Below the pieces are notes generated by a model. The model made no database searches. It was not told the origin of the DNA and worked only from the letters and a program-made list of their open reading frames with translations. From Terrilactibacillus sp. S3-3 (GTDB lineage: Bacteria > Bacillota > Bacilli > Bacillales > Sporolactobacillaceae), in contig CP129291.1 in the NCBI GenBank assembly GCA_030437565.1, forward strand, positions 1,488,001 through 1,552,000: 64,000 nucleotides of DNA. Reading direction: 5' to 3'. Positions 49,755 to 64,000 of this stretch are shown here, one piece after another. Every line of letters begins with the position of its first letter. Within the stretch, counting starts at the first letter, position 1. The translations under genes were made by a program, and so were the position numbers.

Positions 49755-50143
49755 TTACGCCCCCTTTTTTTTTTGTTTTTAGTATTTTTCTTATATTCAT
49801 AATCCGTTCGGCCACTAATCCTGTGGCCGCCATCACGGTGATGGTCCCTAAAACAATGACAATCAGGAACTGGGAACCGTGTTGAAAAAATTGATCTTTG
49901 TATTGGATGATGGCAACGACGGACGGCACAAAGAAAAGCAGCATTTCAGTCATCAGAAAACTGGCTCCAAGTTCTATTTTTGATAACTGCAGAACATTGA
50001 AGTGCAGCAAAGCGAGAACAATGAATAAGCCAACGATGCTTCCGGAAATCGGAAGGTGAAGCAACTTGGCAATAAAGCCGCCAATAATGTTAAATACATA
50101 CAAAATGGCGACTTGAATAATAGTTAAGATGATTTTTTTCAAT
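49755..50143 (-). CDS. lrgA: LrgA/CidA-family holin-like protein (end altered by A/G run)
   Basis: Start TTG 50143 with AAAGGAG upstream (KKIILTIIQVAILYVFNIIGG). Four membrane segments; conserved LHLPISGSIVGLFIVLALL and ASFLMTEMLLFFVPSVVAII. Near 49760-49770 a long A run followed by G5 shifts the frame; with one base less it stops at TAA 49755-49757, four bases before lrgB. lytSR, the usual regulator pair, is not nearby. Confidence 0.85.
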
Positions 50144-50364
50144 ACTCTGGACACTCCTTTCGAGTGCACACATCAAATTAATTTGTTATCGTCATCCTCT
50201 AGTCGCTGCTGTGCGGCTGAAATATCCATTGTAACTATTATACAGAATAATAAAAATTACGTAAAATCTTATATCGGGGATGTTTACGTCAATGTCTGTC
50301 ATTATAAGGCATTTTCTGCGATTTGCAAGATGGGTTCGCCGTTTTACCAAATCTTATGATGATT

Positions 50365-50398
50365 AGAGGCTGTCTTCTGGATTTTGAAGACAGCCTCT
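50365..50398. terminator. Hairpin downstream of opuAC
   Basis: AGAGGCTGTCTTC and GAAGACAGCCTCT form a perfect 13-bp stem with an 8-base loop, 14 bp after the inferred opuAC stop. The T run precedes rather than follows the stem on the minus strand, so termination is likely but not textbook. Confidence 0.55.
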
Positions 50399-50411
50399 AA
50401 AAACTTTAGCA

Positions 50412-51298
50412 TTAACTTTTTCATCCACTTTTGGACGAGTCTTGGATTGGCTTTGATCCATTCTTTTGTTCCTTTTTGTTGTGCCGGATTTCTTGATACT
50501 TAAAATAAGATCGCCGAGCTGCTTGTCGGACATTTGGAAACGGTTCATCCATTTGATGATTTGCGGGTTTTGTTTGCTGAATCCTTGGCGTGTCAAGTAA
50601 TAGATTGATTCCTTATGGCCATACACAGCTTTCGGATCTTTAAGATATTTTAATTTATAACTATTGAATGCCCAGTGAGGGTTCCAAAGCGTGACGACAA
50701 CGGGTTTCTTTTGTTTATAGGCTTTGTCTAGTTCACTTAGCATCGCTGATTCGGAGCTTTGGATGAGATGATAGCCAATCCCGTATGATTGATCGCCTGC
50801 TGCGTCAGTTTCATCTCGCTTGCCCCGGCGTCAATGCCGACGATCGATGGGGTCCCGTTCCGTAAAAACATGTCTTTATGTGTTTTAAGATCGTTAATGG
50901 TATGATATATTTTTCATATATTGCGGGACAACTAGCCCGAGATACGTGCCGTTGTACCAGGCGGGATGGCGTTCGAGTTTATTTTTAAATTTATCGTAGT
51001 AAGGTTTGTCGGTTGTCGGCAGCCAGACATCCATGTGAATATCGATGCTGCCGTTCGCCAGCCCGGCAAAAAGCGGGGCTTTTTCAGAGCGGACAAGCTG
51101 GACGTGATAACCTTTTTTGTCCAGCAGTTGTTCCCACAAATTTGCAACTGCAATATTTTCCACATAATTATTGTAGCCGATCTTAATCGTTTTGCCTGAG
51201 TATCCAGTTTTGTTGAATCTCGCTCCGGATGAAAAAGAAAAGGCGAGAACGATAATGGCAATGATCGTGTAAATCAGATAATCTTTTTTGCGTTTCAT
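50412..51298 (-). CDS. opuAC: OpuAC-like glycine betaine/proline-betaine binding protein (frameshifted)
   Basis: Solute-binding protein of the osmoprotectant ABC transporter encoded just upstream. Start ATG 51298 behind GGGAGATG. A signal anchor (YLIYTIIAIIVLAFSFSSG) is followed by KTIKIGYNNYVENIAVANLWEQ, IDIHMDVWLPTTDKPYY and, after shifts near 50890 and 50750, KKPVVVTLWNPHWAFNSYKL with the Trp residues that bind the trimethylammonium group. The last piece (KEWIKANPRLVQKW) needs one more shift to stop at 50412-50414. About 296 codons. Confidence 0.85.
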
Positions 51299-51352
51299 AA
51301 GGCATCTCCCTGCTTTAATCAAATTTCTGCAAAACTTGCCTGGCGAGCTGTT

Positions 51353-52190
51353 TTACTGATGTGATTTGCCGGCTCCGAAACCCTGGGTGATTCGGTCCAG
51401 TATGATAGCCAGGATCACGATGCCGAGACCGCCTTCAAATCCGGTGCCGACTTTCAACTGTGTGATCGCCTGAAGCACAATGGAACCGAGACCGCCGGCT
51501 CCGATCATCGAAGCGATGACGACCATTGATAATGAGAGCATGATCGTCTGGTTGACGCCGGCCATAATTGTCGCTTTTGCCGTCGGCAGCTGGACTTTGA
51601 TTAACTTTTGCCAAGCTGTCGAACCAAAAGCGTTAGCGGCTTCGATCATTTCTTCAGGGACTTGGCGGATGCCTAAATTTGTCAGCCTGATTGTTGGCGG
51701 CATGGCGAAGATAACCGAGGCAATCACACCCGGTACCGAGCCCAATGCAAAAAAGAAGACCGCGGGAATCAGGTAAACAAATGCAGGCAATCGTTTGCAT
51801 GAAATCAAGCAGCCAGGTGATCAGCTGATGGGAACGACGATTTTTGGCGGCCAATATACCCAAGGGGATGCCGATGATGATCGATACGATGGCAGAAGTC
51901 AGCACAAGCGCCAGCGTTTCTGCGGATTCCGTCCAAAGCCCTAGATTTTGAATCAATAGCAAACCGAAGAGTGTGAACAGTGAAACCGACAATCGTGTGG
52001 CGAAAAGCGCGATAAACCCGATAATAACAGCTGTCAGTGCCGGCGGCAGGAAGAGAAATGCTTGCTGAAAAAAGTTCACTGTCGGCTGAATCAAATGTGT
52101 AATGAACTGAAACAGCGGTCCCAAATGGTTTTGCATCCAGTCAACGAGATCATTGACCCAAACATCGAGCGGAATCTTAGGCATTGTCAT
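51353..52190 (-). CDS. opuAB: OpuAB-like glycine betaine ABC transporter permease (frameshifted)
   Basis: Inner-membrane subunit of the OpuA system. ATG 52190 lies 9-10 bp after GGAGG and inside the end of the ATPase gene. Several membrane segments; permease signature [22 protein letters not shown] (EAA loop) is intact. The frame breaks near 51780-51800: [20 protein letters not shown] resumes in the other frame. The C-terminal part ends [16 protein letters not shown]. About 279 codons, typical. Confidence 0.88.
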
Positions 52191-53410
52191 CGTTATCTGC
52201 ACCTCCGTTTTTTCCGGCTAAAACGGCAAAAATCGCCCCGCGGACAATAACGCCTTTTAACCGGCCTTCACTGTCGACCACTGCTCGGATATTGAAAATC
52301 TTTTTCCGCCATTTTCGGGAGAATATCGCTGACCGGTGTATCCATTTCTACTTGAATGGGCGGTTTGATCAGCCGATTTTGAATCTCTTCTGCGACGGAC
52401 TGGCCCTCCTTGTGCCGGGTGATCAGTTCTTTGGCGATATCGGCGGTAATAAAGCCAAGAAATTTGTTGCGGCGGTCCACCACCATCAGTCCTGATGTTC
52501 CTTTATCCCTCATCATTTTCAAAGCAACCCGCGGTCCGTCTTTGCCAAGAATCATTTTCTCCGCACGTTTCATAATCGAACTTGCGGGTAAAATTCGATT
52601 GACATTGACGTTCTCGATAAATTTTTCAACGTATTGATTGGCCGGATGAGTCAGAATTTCTTCAGGGGTGCCGACTTGCTGGATCGTTCCATCCCTTATT
52701 AGGGCGATCCGATCGCCGATTCGCAGCGCTTCATCCAAGTCGTGCGTAATGAAAACAATCGTTTTTTTCATCGTTGACTGGAGGTCGAGCATTTCGTCCT
52801 GCATGTCTTTTCGGATCAGCGGATCAAGCGCACTGAAGGCCTCATCCATTAACAAGATTTCCGGATCATTCGCCAGTGCCCGCGCCAGACCGACACGCTG
52901 TTTCATTCCCCCGGACAGATCGCCCGGCATTTGATTCGCATTCTGTTTTAGCCCAACCAGGTCGAGTGTTTCGAGCGCTTTCTTTCTCCGTTTTTCTTTA
53001 GAAATGCCCTGCACCTCCAGTCCGTATTCGACATTTTCCAGAACGGTGCGGTGAGGAAACAAGCCGAACCCTTGAAAAACCATACTGATTGTCTTGCGCC
53101 GCAACTCACGGAGCTGCCCGGGATTCATTTTGGTGACATTTTCGCCGTCAACCATCACGGAGCCGGCCGTAGGTTCAATCAGGCGGTTTATCAGGCGGAT
53201 GAGCGTGGATTTTCCGCTTCCGGACAATCCCATGATCACGAACACTTCACCGCTTTGGACGGAAAAAGAGGCCCGGTTGACACCGACTGTCATCATGCCG
53301 GTTTTTTTGAAAATCTCTTTTTTGGTCATGCCGCGTTCCAACATACCGAGCGCTCTGCCCGGGTGGGATCCAAATATTTTTGTAAGATTATTGATGCTTA
53401 TTTTTTCCAA
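52177..53410 (-). CDS. opuAA: OpuAA-like glycine betaine ABC transporter ATPase (frameshifted near the end)
   Basis: ATP-binding subunit, about 411 codons. Walker A GLSGSGKSTLIRLINRL, Q loop MVFQGFGLFPHRTVLENV, signature LSGGMKQRVGLARAL, Walker B ILLMDEAFSALDPL and the H-loop FITHDLDEAL are all present. The C-terminal CBS pair (SGLMVVDRRNKFLGFI and later) senses ionic strength in OpuA-type transporters. The frame shifts near 52285; the rest (AVVDSEGRLKGVIVRG) ends at 52177-52179, overlapping opuAB. First gene of the opuA operon. Confidence 0.93.
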
Positions 53411-53504
53411 TATTATCCTCCTTTGCTGCTGTAATTGTTTTGTGAGAGACGACCGATTCTGTCAGCCTTTGATAAATGGGTGCATCGGCAGCTTATAAAT
53501 TCTT

Positions 53505-53790
53505 TTATGGCAAGGGGGACGGAAGCGGTCTCTGCCTATCTGCTAGTCTATCCTGAAGCAAGGAAGGGACGGAGCCCGCATAATCCAATTGGACTCTGAT
53601 CCTAAAATGTTCAAGATTTCGATAACTGTAGGCCGCGCGTTTCCGAATTTTAATTTTGTGGTTTGTACTTCTGTTCTCGCATTGGTGTAGGGTGCCCGAA
53701 AGTATTCCAAAATATGAGCTTGCCAATGTCCGCGTACCAGATTCGAGGTTCTGCCGGACGAATCCATGGCTTGTCTTAAGGCTCCGGCGG
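53505..53790 (-). pseudogene. ISL3-family transposase C-terminal remnant, copy 2
   Basis: Minus-strand frames read GHWQAHILEYFRAPYTNARTE, then in another frame KRAAYSYRNLEHFRIRVQLDYAGSV, which fits the ISL3 transposase end (YF..PYTNA.TEG..NKIK..KR..YGYRN.EHFR.R). Both a shift and loss of the N-terminal part show that it is dead. It is related to the stretch at 46115-46300. Confidence 0.6.
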
Positions 53791-54127
53791 CGGGCCGTGC
53801 CGCTTCCCGATGGTTAGAACGGTCTACCGTGTCAAACTAAAAAGGCAAGGCTTCCGTCCATGTTCCTTGCCGGTCCCGATTCCCAAAGTTGAGAGACCCG
53901 CTCTTCTGTAACTTGCCTCTTTTATGCGGATATAAAAACGCACGGTTTTGAATACCTTCAATAAAAACCGCTGCCGATTCATATTGAAAAAAAGTGGGAA
54001 GTACACCGATAAAAAAAGTAGGAGAAAAAACGAAGAATAACACAAAAACCCTTTAATTGCTTATACCCGCTTTAAACGACAAATAAACCTAAAAATCGTT
54101 TTTTTTTTAAATTTATTGTGGATGTGA
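53791..54127. other. Non-coding stretch between the ISL3 remnant and the glcD leader
   Basis: Minus-strand frames here (for example FLLKVFKTVRFYIRIKEASY) have no recognisable motif; part may be older transposase sequence. I see no gene. Confidence 0.3.
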
Positions 54128-54179
54128 CGGCGGACGGGGTCTGACTTTGAGGTAAAGTCTCGATTTCAAAGTCCGCCGC
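54128..54179 (+). other. Inverted repeat in the glcD leader
   Basis: GGCGGAC (54129-54135) and GTCCGCC (54171-54177) flank a second pair GACTTTGA / TCAAAGTC, giving a stem-loop about 195 bp before the glcD start. No T run follows. Could be an attenuator, an IS end or an operator. Confidence 0.45.
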
Positions 54180-54373
54180 TATTGAGGAAGATAAAACAAG
54201 AAAATTTCGCGCCATCCATAGTTATAAAAGTTGTCGAATTTTAATATTTAAGGATAAGCTTTCGAAGCGCTAGAATATAGGTGGGGCAATCCCAACCTGT
54301 TATAGTAAAGGACAAGGAAACTTCGTACTACTTAAGTAAAATTCAAAAGGTCTATTTGAAAGGAGCGAGGGGA

Positions 54374-55742
54374 ATGGCGATACTCCAAGATTTGCAAAAT
54401 TTGTTAGATGACCCGCAGAGGGCAACAATAAACGAAACGGTTTTATTTAATCACAGCCGTGATTTAACTTATCACCAGCCCGTTTCGCCCGATGTCGTTA
54501 TTTTTCCGGTATCGGCTGGCGAGGTGAGAAAGATCATGGCCTATGCCTCCAACAACGGCATTGCAGTCACCCCTTATGGCGTTGGGAGCAGTCTTGAAGG
54601 GCATACGATTCCTGTTCATCATGGCATCAGTCTCGATTTTTCGGAAATGAACCAAATACTTGAGATCCGTCCGGATGATTTTATTGCCCGGGTTGAACCG
54701 GGAGTAACGCGCGAGCAGCTGAACCGCGCGTTAAAAAGGCATGGATTGTTTTTTCCGGTTGATCCGGGAGCGGACGCTTCGCTCGGCGCGGGATGGCCGC
54801 CACCAATGCGAGCGGAACAAGCACGGTCAAATACGGAGCGATGCGCCAAAACGTGCTCGGCTTGAAAGCCGTGCTTGCCGATGGGCGATTGATCCATACC
54901 GGCAGCATGACTTTTAAAACATCGGCAGGCTACGACCTTAAAGATTTATTTGTGGGCTCAGAGGGAACGCTTGGCGCGATAACGGAACTGACTTTGAAGC
55001 TGACCGGTATTCCGGAAACAATTAAAGCGGGCAAAGCGGTGTTTCCATCAATCGAAGCAGCGGGAGAGGCGGCACTATACATTTTAAAAGCAGGCATTCA
55101 TCCTGCCCGGATTGAACTTGTCGATAAACAGACAGTTGTCGCGGTCAATCTTAACAGCAGCACCCACTATACTGAAGCGCCTTCGCTTTTCATGGAATTT
55201 TCCGGAAACGAGACGACGGTCGATGAGGACATTCGTTTTACCAGAGAGATGCTGGAAATGGCCGGTTGTCAGTCTTTCGAATTTGCCGCGCCGATGAAAA
55301 AGAAAGAAATCAACTGTGGCATGCCCGCCATGAGGCTGGGCTTGCCGTCGTCCAATTAATGCCGGGCAGGCGCAAGGCATCTACAGATGTCTGTGTGCCG
55401 ATTTCCGAACTGACCGCTTGTTTATCGGAATCACGCCGGCTTGTCGAACAATCTCCATTTAAACTGGCTGCGATATTCGGGCACGTAGGCGATGGAAATT
55501 TTCACGTCGCATTCGGTGTCAATCCCAATGACGAGCAGGAGATAAAGGCCTACAAAGACTTGAACCGCAAAATCGTTGCTTTTGCCCTGGAAAGAGGCGG
55601 CACATGTACCGGCGAACATGGTGTCGGCCTGGGCAAAAAAGAGTACGCGCGTATGGAACATGGAGAGGCGATCGATGTGATGAAGACGATCAAAAACGCA
55701 CTTGATCCGTTAAATCTGTTAAATCCGGAAAAAATTTTTTAG
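54374..55742 (+). CDS. GlcD-type FAD-linked glycolate/D-lactate dehydrogenase (frameshifted)
   Basis: FAD-binding (PCMH-type) 2-hydroxyacid dehydrogenase, about 456 codons. Start ATG 54374 behind AGGAGCGAGGGG. FAD domain: PDVVIFPVSAGEVRKIM, TPYGVGSSLEGHTIP, VEPGVTREQLNRAL, GMAATNASGTSTVKYG, SAGYDLKDLFVGSEGTLGAI. Cap domain: AIFGHVGDGNFHVAF (metal-binding His) and TCTGEHGVGLGKKEY. Breaks near 54790 and 55280-55310. It probably oxidises D-lactate or glycolate; the electron acceptor is unclear. L-lactate dehydrogenase follows. Confidence 0.9.
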
Positions 55743-55806
55743 CGGACTTGGTCAATTCCGGGCAGGCTGCTGAAGTCATCCCCCTTTATTAACAGTAAAG
55801 GTCTAA

Positions 55807-56921
<1,115 letters not shown>

Positions 56922-56972
56922 AAATACGGCTTACTTACTTTTACCTATTATAAATATTGAATGAGGAATGGG

Positions 56973-57056
56973 ATGACATCTTATTTAGTAACGGCAAGAG
57001 GAGATGGAAAAAGTTATATCTACAAAGGTTACACACAGGGTTTCTTGTCATCTTGA
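56973..57056 (+). CDS. Possible 27-residue peptide
   Basis: ATG 56973 is preceded by GAGGAATGGG and opens MTSYLVTARGDGKSYIYKGY, ending GFLSS at TGA 57054-57056. Too short to judge, no family known. It lies between ldh and the rRNA operon in otherwise non-coding DNA (56922-57329). Confidence 0.3.
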   Translation: MTSYLVTARGDGKSYIYKGYTQGFLSS

Positions 57057-57329
57057 AAGTTGTTACATCTTTTCATCCCTTTTAAAACAACAGGATTTAA
57101 ATCTGAGGCAGGGACTCCGGTTCAAAGGCTGGGATTAACACAAAAGGTATTCACTTTTAAAGATATAATCTATATGCGATATTGGTAACAGTTTTATCTT
57201 CTTTTCGGCAGAAGACGCCCCCTTCAAGCTTGCTAAGGGGGCGATGAATGCCAACAAGCGGTTGTCATCGGTTTGAAGTCCGGCATGATTTGCCGACGAT
57301 ACTTTGTTAGAAAGTATCGAAAAAAACTG

Positions 57330-57484
57330 TTGACAATTTTCGCTGCTGTTGATATACTGGCAAAGTCGCTTCTTTGAGAAACAGTTTTTCTGTTGACATT
57401 TCACGATTGTTGTCGTAAAATGGTTATACCGCTTAAAGAAGCAAAAAAAATATTCTTGACAAATGATTTTGGATTTGATATAAT
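57330..57484 (+). promoter_or_regulatory. Three tandem sigma-A promoters of the rRNA operon
   Basis: TTGACA-17-TATACT (57330-57358), TTGACA-17-TAAAAT (57393-57421) and TTGACA-17-TATAAT (57456-57484). All three have consensus -35 boxes and exact 17-bp spacers. They precede the 16S gene by 160-315 bp. Confidence 0.9.
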
Positions 57485-57644
57485 AATTAAGTCGCTTCTG
57501 AAAAGTGATATTTTGATAGAATGAATGTTCCTTGAAAACTGAACAAAAGCCAAGCGTGATTGAAGGGCAACCTTTGATAATAAAGCTATGGATCATAAAT
57601 GTACGATGATTGTTTTAAGAAATGAGAGATTATCTCTCAAACCA

Positions 57645-59212
<1,568 letters not shown>

Positions 59213-59367
59213 ATACGATGCATAGCGAAACGTTTGGACTTTTGTTTGGTTTTGAAGGACACATTCCTTCACTGATCCTTGAAAACTGGATAACGAAAGA
59301 AAAGAAATGCCAAGACTAATTTCCTAAATAGGAGTGGCGAGCGGCAAATGCCGATCGACACACCGAT

Positions 59368-62242
<2,875 letters not shown>

Positions 62243-62345
62243 ACATTAGGAATAAGACTTTTCTTTCGTTTCCGGTTTTGAAGGTTCACCTTCAATTATA
62301 GGAGTGACGACGAGATTTGATACCCGTCGACACGCCGATACATAG

Positions 62346-62462
62346 TCTGGCGGCAATGGCGAAGAGGTCACACCCGTTCCCATCCCGAACACGGCCGTTA
62401 AGCTCTTCCGCGCCAATGGTAATTGGGGGCTGTCCCCCTGTGAGAGTAGGTCGTTGCCAGGC
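62346..62462 (+). rRNA. rrf: 5S ribosomal RNA
   Basis: TCTGGCGGCAATGGCGAAGA at the start, the central CCCATCCCGAACACGG and the closing GTTGCCAGGC pairing with the 5' end. About 117 bases. A terminator follows at once. Confidence 0.96.
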
Positions 62463-62472
62463 AAAGATAAAA

Positions 62473-62508
62473 GAGGGAGCCATCAGAAAATGATGGCTCC
62501 CTCTTTTT
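62473..62508 (+). terminator. rRNA operon terminator 1
   Basis: GAGGGAGCCATCA-GAAAA-TGATGGCTCCCTC with a T5 tail, just after the 5S gene. Confidence 0.92.
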
Positions 62509-62519
62509 GATGCGAAGGA

Positions 62520-62692
62520 CGAAGAAGACTAAGAAAGAAAGCCCAGTAAAAAGCCAAATGACCAAATGCGAGGGTTTCGATGGACAAGCAGATCGAGGAA
62601 ACAAGCAAGCGAGAACCGGAGTGTACTCTGTACACGAGGATTGGAGCGAGCGCAGTTGACGAAGAGATGCACCGTACAGCGGAAGCCGCAGC
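62520..62692 (+). other. Linker between 5S copies with a 43-codon frame
   Basis: An ATG at about 62580 opens MDKQIEETSKREPECTLYT and runs through the 5S-like tail to TAA at about 62703. The stretch also holds GTGTAC/GTACAC complementarity. It may be non-coding spacer that happens to be open; no tRNA gene is present. Confidence 0.35.
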
Positions 62693-62746
62693 CCGCCAAT
62701 GGTAATTGGGGGCGTCCCCTGTGAGAGGTGGCCCGCGCCAGGCAAA
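62693..62746 (+). pseudogene. Partial second 5S rRNA (3' half)
   Basis: CGCCAATGGTAATTGGGGGC...CCCCTGTGAGAGGTGGCC...GCCAGGCAAA closely repeats the last 55 bases of the intact 5S gene (CGCCAATGGTAATTGGGGGC at about 62412), with small changes. The 5' half is missing. Its own terminator follows. Confidence 0.8.
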
Positions 62747-62759
62747 AGTAAAAGATGAA

Positions 62760-62800
62760 ACAGGTCGCTTTTTTTATAATAGTGACCTGTTTTTTTTTTG
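62760..62800 (+). terminator. rRNA operon terminator 2
   Basis: ACAGGTCGC / GTGACCTGT hairpin with a T10 tail, after the partial 5S. Confidence 0.85.
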
Positions 62801-63029
62801 TCCTGAAGGACGAAGAAAGAAAGTCCGACTGCGACAGTCCGCGATCATTCTCAGCAAAAAATCGAACCGGATTTATCTAGTATCTAAGTCCTGACTTTCA
62901 TTGATTTATGGATAAATAGCCATGCCGGTTATGACCATAGTTGGCAATCTCAATTTTACCAATAATAAAATTTCGTCTAAAATAAAATAGGACACAAAAT
63001 CTTTTTATAAAGGTATTCAAAGTATGGTG

Positions 63030-63066
63030 CTTTCAGCCCCGTGCGTTTCACCAGCAGAGCTGAAAG
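63030..63066 (+). other. Stem-loop in the leader of the EamA-type gene
   Basis: CTTTCAGC (63030-63037) pairs with GCTGAAAG (63059-63066) around a 21-base loop, 35 bp before the start codon. No T run follows. 62801-63029 otherwise holds nothing I can name. Confidence 0.35.
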
Positions 63067-63101
63067 GCTTTCGGTTCTTTAATACAAAAGGAGACAGTGT
63101 T

Positions 63102-63996
63102 GTGAATAAACGGGCTTTCGTTCAATTAAGTTTAGCGATGATCATTTTCGGTTCGATCGGATTCTTTTCCCGGCTGACGGGGCTCCCGTCACTGGAGCTT
63201 GTTTTTATCCGCTGCGTGAGTGCCTCTGTTTTTCTTGCCAGCTACTGGGTCATAAGCGGACGATATAAACATGAGAATCTAAAAATAAAAGAATGGCCGG
63301 CTATCGCTGTCGGCGGCGTATTGCTTGTTCTGAATTGGATTTTCTTTTTTGCCTCATTTGAAAAAACGGCGATAACCGTCGCGGTTTCGATCTATAACTT
63401 GGCTCCGATTATCGCTCTTTTCATCGGCTGGATCGCTTTAAAGGAACGAGTGAAATGGCTCGGCGTTTTGGCGGTTGCTTTAGCTTTTATCGGCACCGTT
63501 TTTATTTCCGGGATCAGTCCGGCTGATTTCAAGCGTGGATTATCTGTACAGGGGCCCCTCTTTGCCTTCCTAGCTGCCTGCCTGTACGCTCTCGTTGTGA
63601 TCACAGGCAAACATATAAAACTGGCCAGCCCCTTTTGTGACGCTGATTCAAACATTTATCGGCGTGATCATACTGCTCCCATTCGTCCATTTTTCATTTT
63701 ACTTGCATTTATCGGCGGCGAACTGGTTTTACAGTATACTGACGGGTGTTGTTCACACCGGACTCGTTTACCTGTTGTTTTATGGAAGCATTCGCGCTCT
63801 TCCAGCGTCAATTATTTCTGCGCTGACCTATCTTGATCCGCTCGTCGCGATTATGCTGGATGTCTGTATAACCGGTTTTGTTCCTTCCTTTTTGCAAACA
63901 GCGGGCATTTGCATGATTCTTATCTCCCTGATTTATCCAATGACGAAAGGGTCGAAAACAGAAATGGGAGAAACACGAAATCAAGTGCCGTCTTAA
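63102..63996 (+). CDS. EamA/DMT-family transporter (frameshifted)
   Basis: A drug/metabolite transporter superfamily permease with about ten membrane segments in two EamA repeats, about 298 codons. Start GTG 63102 with AAAAGGAG upstream (NKRAFVQLSLAMIIFGSIGFF). Repeat 1 includes ISGRYKHENLK, FEKTAITVAVSIYNLAPIIALF and the typical LKERV. The frame shifts near 63630-63640; repeat 2 (TLIQTFIGVIILLPFVHF, SALTYLDPLVAIMLD) runs to the stop at 63994-63996. Substrate unknown. Confidence 0.85.
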
Positions 63997-64000
63997 TTCA

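Overview
The window is chromosomal DNA from an endospore-forming, low-G+C Gram-positive bacterium of the Bacillales. The evidence is a long block collinear with the Bacillus subtilis comG - gcv - yqh - spoIIIA - accBC - nusB/folD/xse/ispA/dxs - recN - spoIVB - spo0A region, plus a Bacillus-type rRNA operon. The 16S sequence, a paired FAD-linked hydroxyacid dehydrogenase and L-lactate dehydrogenase, and many IS remnants make me think of a Sporolactobacillus-like organism. That name is an inference and was not tested.

Layout. 1-3.1 kb: a hypothetical gene, a YdeI-like remnant, a CDF-type cation transporter, an isocitrate/isopropylmalate-type dehydrogenase and an MFS remnant. 3.2-5.3 kb: comGA and comGB only, with no comGC-GG. 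5.5-8.0 kb: yqhG and yqhH (minus strand). 8.0-12.8 kb: three tandem 117-118 bp palindrome-bearing repeats, a tandem glycine riboswitch, then gcvT-gcvPA-gcvPB. 12.8-18.4 kb: yqhL, mntR, yqhO, yqhP, yqhQ, yqhR, aroQ, efp. 18.5-24.6 kb: a nested-stem structured element and the eight-gene spoIIIA operon, interrupted by an antisense YjcZ-family microgene. 24.8-35.2 kb: accB, accC, yqhY, nusB, folD, xseA, xseB, ispA, the OLE RNA with its membrane partner OapA, dxs and tlyA. 35.3-39.6 kb: recN, spoIVB and spo0A (with 0A boxes), with no argR. 39.6-47 kb: an accessory island holding a tyrosine recombinase, small plasmid-like genes, a decayed HTH protein, an IS256 element, a 44-bp perfect palindrome, a secreted-protein remnant, a truncated group II intron and an internally deleted IS21-like element. 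47.5-53.4 kb: an HPr-family protein, a YidC-family insertase, lrgAB and an OpuA-type osmoprotectant ABC transporter. 53.5-57.1 kb: an ISL3 remnant, a GlcD-type dehydrogenase and L-lactate dehydrogenase. 57.3-62.8 kb: an rRNA operon with three sigma-A promoters (16S-23S-5S, no tRNA genes) and a decayed second 5S/terminator unit. 63-64 kb: an EamA-family transporter.

Most genes longer than about 600 bp are broken by single-base frameshifts, very often in A or T runs. This includes genes expected to be essential (accB, accC, dxs, nusB). I read this as consensus error in homopolymers rather than genome decay, so such genes are given as one feature spanning all fragments, with the break described. 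Where the damage is of another kind (IS region, YdeI, MFS, ISL3 and group II intron remnants) I call a pseudogene or fragment.

The most interesting item is the OLE RNA-OapA pair between ispA and dxs. The least explained are the nested hairpin upstream of spoIIIA, the YjcZ gene antisense inside spoIIIA, the tandem repeats ahead of the glycine riboswitch, the 44-bp palindrome and the duplicated 5S tail with its linker.
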